Positions 27,994-34,743 of a stretch of 64,000 bases of DNA are shown here, in pieces. A model generated the notes under the pieces. That model saw only the letters and a list, made by a program, of their open reading frames with translations, was not told the DNA's origin and did not search any database. How positions within the stretch are numbered: the first letter of the stretch is position 1; each line of letters starts with the position of its first letter. The stretch comes from Mangrovimonas sp. ST2L15 (lineage in GTDB: Bacteria > Bacteroidota > Bacteroidia > Flavobacteriales > Flavobacteriaceae), in contig NZ_LBIQ01000028.1 of the NCBI RefSeq assembly GCF_001280515.1, positions 62,001-126,000 of the forward strand, read 5' to 3'. A program made the position numbers and the translations under genes.

Positions 27994-28043
27994 TATATAA
28001 TAAATATATGTTCACCAGTGAACATATCCACATGTTGTAAACA
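27994..28043 (+). promoter_or_regulatory. attI-like leader of the first cassette block
   Basis: TATATAATAAA (27994-28004) is followed by a perfect dyad ATATGTTCAC-CA-GTGAACATAT (28006-28027), then CACAT, then the first cassette border GTTGTAAACA (28034-28043). The same order of parts with a different but still complementary dyad precedes the second block at 37265-37315. This is a candidate recombination (attI-like) site or array promoter/operator. Seen in sequence; the function is inferred. Confidence 0.55.
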
Positions 28044-28052
28044 ATTTCTGAG

Positions 28053-28961
28053 ATGAAAAAAAGAACTAAAATAATTCTTGCTTTGCTGCTAATATTACTC
28101 ATCATTGCCTCCTATTTTGCTTACCAACAAAAGTTTTTTATTAAAATGGCGATGGTACCTTTGAGTACCTATACTCCAACTGAGATTCCGAAAGACAGCA
28201 CGGAAACTTTTGTTGCTAGAGGTAATATGGACAATAAAGAAGCTTTCATCTATGTACAAGGCGGACCTAATTATGTGCTTTTTTCAGATTCGTTTAATCC
28301 CTTATTAGAAATTGAGAATAGTGATAACCTCTTAAAAATATATCCCCAACAATCTCAGATAATCAATACTTCTGCATTCGCTGCAAAACCTACTTTGACC
28401 AAAGAACAGGCCATTTATGAATTAAAACAAAGTGTTGAGTTACTTTCAAGAACGATTGCCTATTTTAAAAATCGGGATAAAAAAGTTTACGTTATTTGTC
28501 ACAGTTATGGTAGTGAAATAGGACTTGAGTACCTTTTAAACAAAATAAACAAGGCCGATAAATTCGTATTAATGGGATTGAATCTAGATATGGATTTAAA
28601 AAACATAGACGCTATTAAAAAAGGGAAAATTATTATTTGGGAAGACGGTGTAAACCCAATAGAACAGGATCCTTTTCCTGGTTTTTTAATGGAAACCTCT
28701 TTAAAAGAAAAATTTACCAATATGTCAATGCTAATGTTGAATGGCGAAAAAAGATTTACAGAACTTCTTTCTGATGTTGACCTGAGTAATGTAGTTTATG
28801 TTTATGGAGAAAGTGATGCTTCTGTTGGACGGCCAAAGCAATATGAAATTGATTTTCTTAAATCAAAAAGTGTAGAGGTAATAAAATTAGATGGCGGACA
28901 TATGAGCATGTGGACACCGGAATTCATGAATAAACTTTATAAAAACATTACAAAAGAATAA
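28053..28961 (+). CDS. Alpha/beta hydrolase, membrane-anchored (cassette 1)
   Basis: Protein of 302 residues with an N-terminal membrane segment (about 7-24) and an alpha/beta-hydrolase-like domain. The nucleophile elbow is CHSYGS with Ser151 (Cys replaces the usual first Gly of GxSxG), and a late DGGHMSMW supplies the probable catalytic His near residue 283. Substrate unknown. It is the sole gene of the first cassette: the cassette starts at the GTT at 28034 with GTTGTAAACA, and the end box TGTTTACAAC at 28967-28976 is its exact reverse complement. The leader before the ATG is only about 18 bases. Confidence 0.78.
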   Translation: MKKRTKIILALLLILLIIASYFAYQQKFFIKMAMVPLSTYTPTEIPKDSTETFVARGNMDNKEAFIYVQGGPNYVLFSDSFNPLLEIENSDNLLKIYPQQSQIINTSAFAAKPTLTKEQAIYELKQSVELLSRTIAYFKNRDKKVYVICHSYGSEIGLEYLLNKINKADKFVLMGLNLDMDLKNIDAIKKGKIIIWEDGVNPIEQDPFPGFLMETSLKEKFTNMSMLMLNGEKRFTELLSDVDLSNVVYVYGESDASVGRPKQYEIDFLKSKSVEVIKLDGGHMSMWTPEFMNKLYKNITKE

Positions 28962-28966
28962 AAAAC

Positions 28967-29100
28967 TGTTTACAACACTGGCTATAAGTAATTGCTTGTT
29001 CTCGCCTACTTCTGAAAATCCTCGCGGGTTTTCAGTTCGGTGTGTACTTGCTAAGTTAAGTGCTAACCCACGTAACTACTCATAGCCGAGACCGTTGTGC
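28967..29100 (+). repeat. attC-like site 1
   Basis: R''-like box TGTTTACAAC (28967-28976) matches the start of its own cassette. L''-like CTGGCTATAAGTAATTGC pairs with a downstream ACGTAACTACTCATAGCC. An inner hairpin is formed by CTGAAAA and TTTTCAG. It ends in ACC-GTTGTGC, with the presumed exchange point after G29094. The right arm has extra bases (GAGACC) lacking in the left arm, the kind of asymmetry expected of attC. Confidence 0.72.
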
Positions 29101-29127
29101 AACATTTGACCAAACTATCCTGAAAAT

Positions 29128-29655
29128 ATGTTTACACCAATAATCAGAATCATACTTGTCATATTTAGCTTGATATCAGCTGCATATTTTTACTCAAAAG
29201 AGGATTATGCAAATATGTCAATGATGTTAATAGCAGGTGGACTTTTTATTTACGGATATTTCAAATATGGAACTGTTTATGCTGCTTTTCAACAAATAAA
29301 AAAAGATAATGTAAAAAAAGCTGAAGAACTGATTTCTAAAATTAAAAATCCAGATAAACTGACTAAAGGTCATAAGAGCTATTACTATTTCACGACTGGA
29401 ATTATTGCTTTAGAGAAAAAGGAATTTGAAAAAAGTCATTCTGACTTGACTCAAGCCCTGAATATAGGATTAAGAACTGAAAACGATAAATCAATTGTAT
29501 TGTTGAATTTAGCGAATATTGAACTTTTGAGAAATGATTTTGATAAAGCGACTGAATTTATTAAAAAGGTTAGAGAACTTAACTTAAAACCATTAGTTGA
29601 ATCGGAAACTAACCGAATTGAAAAAGAAATAAACGTTGCACAACAAAGTGTATAA
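29128..29655 (+). CDS. TPR-containing membrane protein (cassette 2)
   Basis: Protein of 175 residues. Two hydrophobic segments at the N-terminus (about 4-20 and 28-46) are followed by a cytoplasmic region with about three TPR-like helical hairpins (KADNVKKAEELISKI-like units, ALEKKEFEKSHSDLTQALNIG, NLANIELLRNDFDKATEFI). It probably mediates protein-protein contact; no enzyme motif. The gene ends inside attC-like site 2: its last codons (from 29635) also form the R''-like box GTTGCACAAC, the exact reverse complement of the cassette start GTTGTGCAAC. Confidence 0.72.
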   Translation: MFTPIIRIILVIFSLISAAYFYSKEDYANMSMMLIAGGLFIYGYFKYGTVYAAFQQIKKDNVKKAEELISKIKNPDKLTKGHKSYYYFTTGIIALEKKEFEKSHSDLTQALNIGLRTENDKSIVLLNLANIELLRNDFDKATEFIKKVRELNLKPLVESETNRIEKEINVAQQSV

Positions 29656-29770
29656 TTCATTGCTTCTGATTTTCCTTTCGGAAAATCCTCGCGCTGAGCT
29701 ATCACCAAGTTTTATTTGCTAAATTAGTGACCAGGCCAACGCAACAAACCATACACAAACCGTTGGCAAC
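29635..29770 (+). repeat. attC-like site 2
   Basis: R''-like GTTGCACAAC (29635-29644); L'' GTGTATAATTCATTGCTT; L' ATACACAAACC; R' start GTTGGCAACC with exchange point after G29762. An inner GATTTTCC/GGAAAATC hairpin is present. The first 21 bases overlap the coding end of the TPR gene. Confidence 0.72.
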
Positions 29771-29788
29771 CATTAAAACAAAACGCAA

Positions 29789-30486
29789 ATGAAATTGAAA
29801 TTAGCATTATTAACTTGTTTAATCCTTTTAGGGTTAAATATTTCCGCACAAGAATCAAAATACATTGAAGTAACAGGAAGTGCTGAAATGTTAATTGAAC
29901 CTGATGAATTTATTTTCATTATCGGGATCGAAGAATACTGGAAAGAAGAATTTGAAAAAAGAAGGAATTCGAGGATTACAAAAACAAGGTTAAAATAAGC
30001 GAAATTGAGGGACAACTTATAAAAGATCTAAATGAATTGGGAATCAAAACAGAGGATATAAAGTCAACCGAAGTCGGAAACTATTGGAGATACAGAGGAA
30101 AGGAATTTTTAATCAGCAAAAAACTTGAAATTTCACTGACCGACTTTAAATTAATAAACCAAATCATTTCTAAACTAGACCGAAAAGGAATTGACTATAT
30201 GCAGATTGGAGAACTGAAAAACAAAGAGCTGGTCAACTATCGTAAAGAAGTAAAAAAACAAGCATTACTTGCGGCAAGAGAAAAAGCAAAATATCTTTTA
30301 GAAACAATTGACAAGGAACTTGGTGATGTTATTTCAATAACTGAACTAAATTCTGAAAATTACTTTTGGAGACCAACATTATCAACAAGTAATGTTATGA
30401 TGAATTCAAGTGAAAATCCTGAAGCCGAAAACGAAAAGAAAATCAAATTGAGATTTGAAATTAATGCCAAATTTGGAATTAAATAA
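29789..30486 (+). pseudogene. SIMPL (DUF541)-like protein, frameshifted (cassette 3)
   Basis: Two adjacent frames together make one SIMPL-domain protein. The first (29789-29998) carries a signal peptide ending NISAQ and the hallmark SKYIEVTGSAEMLIEPDEF; the second (active by about 29965 and running to 30486) carries LEISLTDFKLINQII and KKQALLAAREKAKYLLE. The break lies in the run GAAAAAAGAAGG near 29955-29966: one extra A would restore a continuous frame reading KKKEFEDYKNK. SIMPL proteins are periplasmic, with unclear function. Either the gene is inactivated or this is a homopolymer sequencing error. The cassette start GTTGGCAACC and end box GGTTGCCAAC are exact reverse complements. Confidence 0.75.
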
Positions 30487-30487
30487 C

Positions 30488-30624
30488 GGTTGCCAACACT
30501 GGCTATAATTCATTGCTTGCAAAGTGCTAAACCAAAAACCATTAACTTTAACCGGCTTGATTCCTACTCCGAAAATCATTCTGATTTTCCTCGCAACGGA
30601 ATCATAGCCTAACCGTTAGCATAC
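30488..30624 (+). repeat. attC-like site 3
   Basis: R''-like GGTTGCCAAC (30488-30497); L'' CTGGCTATAATTCATTGCTT; inner GAAAATCA/TGATTTTC hairpin; L' CATAGCC plus AACC; R' start GTTAGCATAC with exchange point after G30615. It begins 2 bases after the SIMPL stop. Confidence 0.72.
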
Positions 30625-30627
30625 ATT

Positions 30628-31131
30628 ATGAAAAACATCACACTACTGATTTTAATATTGAGTTTTATAAGTTGTAATTCAGACAAAAAAACGTCTGAAT
30701 TAAAAACTACACCTGAAAAACTTAATGCTGACTTAATTGGGATTTATGAATATAAAACACCTGAACAATCTGAAAATCACTACATCGTAATTGACACTCT
30801 AAATGGAAAATATAGCGGACTTTATTTCGGAACCGAAGATAGTGGCGGACACGGAGTTTTCTTTTATGGAAACGGAATGGAAAATCTGAATTTAGAAAAC
30901 GGAAAAATCAGTTTTGAAATTGGAAAAAGAGACCTTTACGAAACAACTCGATTTAGAATTGTGAAACATAAAAGAGATTTAGAAAAAGACTCAACAAGTG
31001 GAGTTTCAAAAGGACAGTTAAAATATAGCGGAGAATTATCAAAAAACGGATTGAAATTAAACTGTGAATCTGAATTTGGATATTGTTGGGAGAACGAACT
31101 GAATTTTGAAAAACTACCTGAAAATAAATAA
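30628..31131 (+). CDS. Hypothetical lipoprotein (cassette 4)
   Basis: Protein of 167 residues with a lipoprotein signal (MKNITLLILILSFISC, acceptor Cys16). The mature domain is beta-rich (GIYEYKTPEQSENHYIVIDTLNGKYSGLYFGTED) with a Trp/Cys pair near the end. I do not recognise a family. Likely attached to the outer or inner membrane facing the periplasm. It is the only gene of cassette 4, whose first bases GTTAGCATAC are mirrored exactly by GTATGCTAAC after the stop; the leader before the ATG is about 12 bases. Confidence 0.65.
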   Translation: MKNITLLILILSFISCNSDKKTSELKTTPEKLNADLIGIYEYKTPEQSENHYIVIDTLNGKYSGLYFGTEDSGGHGVFFYGNGMENLNLENGKISFEIGKRDLYETTRFRIVKHKRDLEKDSTSGVSKGQLKYSGELSKNGLKLNCESEFGYCWENELNFEKLPENK

Positions 31132-31132
31132 C

Positions 31133-31270
31133 GTATGCTAACACCGGCTATAGTTCATTGCTTCTGACTTTCCTCTCGGAAAGTCCTCGCAAATTTGCTA
31201 TCTTCGGTTTTCGGCGGAAAATCCTCGCGGATTTTCACGCAACGAAACCATAGCCAAACCGTTGTACGCA
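31133..31270 (+). repeat. attC-like site 4
   Basis: R''-like GTATGCTAAC (31133-31142); L'' CCGGCTATAGTTCATTGCTT; internal GACTTTCC/GGAAAGTC and GGAAAATCC/GGATTTTC hairpins; L' CATAGCCAAACC; R' start GTTGTACGCA with exchange point after G31261. Confidence 0.72.
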
Positions 31271-31288
31271 ATTTGCCCAAACTGAAAA

Positions 31289-31942
31289 ATGGACGAGAAA
31301 ACAAAAAAACAAATCGAATTACATTCTGCTGGAGCGACAGTCAGACATAAAAGTTCATTTGAGGAATTGGAGCATTACTCAAACGAAAAAAAGCTCGAAC
31401 CTGATTTTATAAAAAAATGGTGTGTTCCTTTCTATATGTTTCAAATAAACAACACAGCTGAATTTATAGAAAAGCTTGAGCCATTAAAAGCTGAACTCAA
31501 TACAGGTATAGTTAAGAATTTACTTGGTGATTTTAATTGGAGGACACGAATTGTCGGAGCATATTTCTCAACAATAATGGAATTAAAGGAAATTGAGGAT
31601 ATAATCGGAATTCATCTTTTAAAAAGTCAAGTTTGCTATGCTGGAACTGGATATTGTTTGACTTTAGCTTCTTTCAACACTAAAAATGGAATCGAATATT
31701 TAAAAAAATATCTTGATTACTATTTGACTCAAAAGCACTTACATTTTGACCAAAGAGATGCTATGTCTGCTCTTAAATGGACTGACCAACTCAACGGAAC
31801 GAATGAAATGGAAAAATATTCAGACCTATACCAAGATTGGGTTTCTGACAAATATGCTCAAGATTTAGAATTGTCATTTAAGGGATTTGAAAGTCAAATG
31901 GAGAGTTTAATTAAAATAAAAACTGCGTACAACAATGTATAA
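31289..31942 (+). CDS. DUF6000-like protein (cassette 5)
   Basis: Soluble protein of 217 residues. Blocks such as KKWCVPFYMFQIN, LLGDFNWRTRIVGAYFS, LLKSQVCYAGTGYCLTLASF and YLKKYLDYYL resemble DUF6000 proteins, a family often found beside toxin or immunity-type genes; this assignment is from memory and moderate. No catalytic motif is clear. The stop codon lies inside attC-like site 5. The cassette start GTTGTACGCA is the exact reverse complement of the end box TGCGTACAAC, which is itself part of the last codons. Confidence 0.6.
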   Translation: MDEKTKKQIELHSAGATVRHKSSFEELEHYSNEKKLEPDFIKKWCVPFYMFQINNTAEFIEKLEPLKAELNTGIVKNLLGDFNWRTRIVGAYFSTIMELKEIEDIIGIHLLKSQVCYAGTGYCLTLASFNTKNGIEYLKKYLDYYLTQKHLHFDQRDAMSALKWTDQLNGTNEMEKYSDLYQDWVSDKYAQDLELSFKGFESQMESLIKIKTAYNNV

Positions 31943-32060
31943 CCGCAATTACGGCGGATTCGACTACGTCCGAATCCACTCGGAATTGCTAACGTCAGTT
32001 CTTAACCGAAAATCATTAACTTTAAATCCGTAACTGACGGTTATACGAACCGTTAGCGAG
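31924..32060 (+). repeat. attC-like site 5
   Basis: R''-like TGCGTACAAC (31924-31933). The 9-bp arms GTATAACCG and CGGTTATAC close the stem, with GGATTCG/CGAATCC inside. R' start GTTAGCGAG, exchange point after G32052. Inner sequence differs from sites 1-4 while the closing arms still pair, as in attC families. Confidence 0.72.
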
Positions 32061-32071
32061 AATTGTAAATA

Positions 32072-33244
32072 ATGAAATATATAATCCATTTGTTAGCACT
32101 TTTTATCCTTCTTGGGTGTAATGACAAGAAGGATGTTAAAAACAATCAAGAATTAAACCCTGTTACAGAGAAGCTATTAACCAAATCACCTAAGGAAATT
32201 GGTCTCAATGATTCAATCTTCAACACAATAACAAAAAAAATTGAAGACCAAGAGTACACAAATATTCATAGCCTTTTGATCGCCAAGGATGGTAAGTTAG
32301 TTTATGAAGAATATTTCGATGGCGAAGACAAAAATCTGGGGCAGGATCTTGGGTCTGTTCATTTTACCGACACTACGCTCCACGATATACGCAGCATTTC
32401 CAAGAGCGTGGTATCAGCTCTAATTGGCATTTGTATTGACAAGGGGCTAATCAAGCATGTTTATCAACCTATTTCTGATTTCTTTCCTGAATATGAATTT
32501 GAAGGAGCCAAATCGGAATGGACTGTCCAACAGTTTCTGACCATGACCACTGGCTTGGATTGGAATGAGAATTTACCCTATACCGACCCAGAGAATGGTG
32601 AAATTCAAATGCTTCGCAGCAAAGATCCCTTGAGCTATGTATTGAATAAGCAATTAAAAGACCTACCGGGAACAAAATGGGTGTATGCTTCAGGAGCCAC
32701 ATTGGTTTTAAGCGAAATCGTGATGCGTACCAGCAAAATGCCACTCGACCAGTTTGCTAAAGAAAATTTATTCGTTCCGTTAGGAATTGAAAAGTTCGAG
32801 TGGAATAAATATTCCCATGTTTCTGGTGGGGCCGACATCATTGCCGCTGCGGCAGGGTTGAGATTGAGACCACGAGATCTCATGAAGTTTGCACTCCTGT
32901 ATCGGAATAATGGTCGATGGAATGGACAGCAGATAATCAGCGAAAGATGGGTCAATGAGACCTTTAAAAGACGAATCACTTACCCTTGCGACCCCGGTTA
33001 TGCATGTGTAAACTTTTACTGCTACCAATGGTATTCTTGGGACGACTTTGCCGGAGAAAAGGGTTTTGAACTAATTAAAGCAGATGGTAACGGTGGTCAA
33101 CGAATCTACCTAGATCTTGATAATGACTTAACGGTGGTAATGACTGCAGGAAATTACAATTTGGAAATACCCTCTGAGAAATCTGCCTACACGTTGCTAA
33201 TGAAAGAAATCTATCCTATATTCCAAAACACCAAAACTCGCTAA
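32072..33244 (+). CDS. Serine hydrolase of the beta-lactamase/DD-peptidase fold, lipoprotein (cassette 6)
   Basis: Protein of 390 residues with a lipoprotein signal (acceptor Cys16 in LLGCN) and a class C beta-lactamase-like domain. The SxxK motif is Ser108-Ile-Ser-Lys111 (RSISKSVVSALIG), the second motif is Tyr205-Ala-Ser207, and a late GGQRIYLDLDNDL stands at the position of the KTG/HxG block. Such proteins may be esterases, peptidases or beta-lactamases; the sequence does not decide. The codons appear less AT-biased than in the neighbouring cassettes (for example GGGGCCGACATCATTGCC), suggesting a different donor. Its stop lies within attC-like site 6. Confidence 0.85.
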   Translation: MKYIIHLLALFILLGCNDKKDVKNNQELNPVTEKLLTKSPKEIGLNDSIFNTITKKIEDQEYTNIHSLLIAKDGKLVYEEYFDGEDKNLGQDLGSVHFTDTTLHDIRSISKSVVSALIGICIDKGLIKHVYQPISDFFPEYEFEGAKSEWTVQQFLTMTTGLDWNENLPYTDPENGEIQMLRSKDPLSYVLNKQLKDLPGTKWVYASGATLVLSEIVMRTSKMPLDQFAKENLFVPLGIEKFEWNKYSHVSGGADIIAAAAGLRLRPRDLMKFALLYRNNGRWNGQQIISERWVNETFKRRITYPCDPGYACVNFYCYQWYSWDDFAGEKGFELIKADGNGGQRIYLDLDNDLTVVMTAGNYNLEIPSEKSAYTLLMKEIYPIFQNTKTR

Positions 33245-33293
33245 CAATGTATAAAAACCATTAAAACGGTTTTTATACTAACCGTTGTGCAAA
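33237..33293 (+). repeat. attC-like site 6 (short)
   Basis: Only about 55 bases: R''-like CTCGCTAAC (33237-33245), a single hairpin with ATAAAAACC and GGTTTTTAT arms, then CTAACC and R' start GTTGTGCAAA with exchange point after G33284. The end box exactly matches the cassette start GTTAGCGAG. Confidence 0.7.
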
Positions 33294-33313
33294 ATTTAAA
33301 ACCGAAATCGAAA

Positions 33314-34573
33314 ATGAAATATATTACCAAATTTACCTTACTATTTGCAATACTATTCTTCTTGAACTGTTCGAAAGAAAAAGAACAAAGTTTGCTCTTA
33401 AGTGGAAAAGTAATAGGAACTGAAACGAAATCTATTCTTCTAGTAAAACCAAACCAAGATATGAGGTTTGACTCATTAATTGAAATTCCGGTTGAAAATG
33501 GGAAATTTTATTTTGAATCTAAACTCGATAATCCTGAAGCTGTCAATCTTTTTCTTGGAGAAGCCAAAGAAAATGGAGGAGGACGTTTTATGCCTCTCTT
33601 TTTGGAAAACAAAAAAATTGACTTAACCATTCATTCGGAAGAAGAATTTGACAAAAACGTAACTAATGGAGGAAACCTAAACGCTGAATACACAAAATTC
33701 AAACAAAATTTTGAGAATAAATTCAACAATAGAATAAAACCACTTCAAGATAGTATTAGTGCACTTTTTAAGAGTGACGAATATCACAGTGATAAAGCAA
33801 AACTACTTTATGCGGAATTAAGACAAACCAAAAATCAAGATGAGAAAGTAGTCATTTACAAAAAGCTTGATGATTTAGAAAAATCAGGAGAAAATTTAAG
33901 CCCTAAAGCCAAAGAGTTAGACAATAAAATAAAACCTATTTACGAGGAGCAAAAGCTGTTTAAGCAAAATTACATTGAAAACAATCCTAACCTTGTGTCA
34001 TATTCCTTTTTTTTAGACAACTTGATTTTTAATAAAGAAAATCTTGATGTTAATTCTACTAAAAAAACTTACAAGATATTATCAGACGCCCATCAAAATC
34101 ATCCATATAACGAACTTGCATCAAACCTAATTAATGCAATTGAGAACATAAAAATTGGAAAAAAATATACTGACTTTTCCGCACCTGATTTAAATGGAAA
34201 TGAAATCAAACTTTCTGAAATAATTAATGGAAAAGTAGCATTACTAGATTTATGGGCTACTTGGTGTGGGCCTTGTATAGCCAAAAGTAGAACAATGGTT
34301 CCTCTCTACAACGAATACAAAGACAAAGGATTTACAATTATTGGAGTTGCTGGAGAATTTAAAAATACAGATAGACTTGTAAAATTCCTTGAAAAAGAAA
34401 AATGGCAATGGACAAACCTTATTGAGTTGGACAGACAAAATAATATTTGGCAAAAATATGGAGTCGATGGTGGCGGCGGTGGAATATTCCTAATTGACGA
34501 AAATGGAATAATATTAGCAAAAGACCCGACCGCTGAAGAAGTTAGAATGGAATTAGAGTCTCGATTGAATTAA
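33314..34573 (+). CDS. Thioredoxin-like lipoprotein, TlpA/ResA type (cassette 7)
   Basis: Protein of 419 residues starting at the ATG at 33314; the frame is open to a GTG at 33287, but that codon is inside the cassette border. A lipoprotein signal (about 1-17, LFFLNC) precedes a DUF4369-like beta domain (about 25-115), a charged helical middle, and a C-terminal thioredoxin domain with the redox motif WCGPC (Trp317, Cys318, Cys321) and AGEFKNTDRLVKFLEK. It is probably a periplasmic thiol-disulfide reductase. Cassette start GTTGTGCAAA and end box TTTGCACAAC are exact reverse complements. Confidence 0.88.
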   Translation: MKYITKFTLLFAILFFLNCSKEKEQSLLLSGKVIGTETKSILLVKPNQDMRFDSLIEIPVENGKFYFESKLDNPEAVNLFLGEAKENGGGRFMPLFLENKKIDLTIHSEEEFDKNVTNGGNLNAEYTKFKQNFENKFNNRIKPLQDSISALFKSDEYHSDKAKLLYAELRQTKNQDEKVVIYKKLDDLEKSGENLSPKAKELDNKIKPIYEEQKLFKQNYIENNPNLVSYSFFLDNLIFNKENLDVNSTKKTYKILSDAHQNHPYNELASNLINAIENIKIGKKYTDFSAPDLNGNEIKLSEIINGKVALLDLWATWCGPCIAKSRTMVPLYNEYKDKGFTIIGVAGEFKNTDRLVKFLEKEKWQWTNLIELDRQNNIWQKYGVDGGGGGIFLIDENGIILAKDPTAEEVRMELESRLN

Positions 34574-34579
34574 AAAAAC

Positions 34580-34718
34580 TTTGCACAACACCATGTAAAA
34601 ATAATTGCTTGGTTCTAGCCTACTCGGAAAATCCTGCGGGTTTCCCTCTGGTTCGTTGCATTTTTAGTAAGTTAGTTGCTTGCACACGCAACTATCCTTA
34701 CACAAACCGTTGTGAGCA
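34580..34718 (+). repeat. attC-like site 7
   Basis: R''-like TTTGCACAAC (34580-34589); L'' CCATGTAAAAATAATTGCTTGG; inner GGAAAATCC and GGGTTTCCC arms; L' CTTACACAAACC; R' start GTTGTGAGCA with exchange point after G34709. Confidence 0.7.
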
Positions 34719-34743
34719 ATATAAAAAATGAATAGTAGTTATT

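Noticed and set aside
28962-34718. Spacers as REP-type or miniature transposable repeats
   Set aside because: No target duplications or constant ends; instead the terminal boxes vary by cassette and match the start of the same unit, which transposon repeats do not explain.
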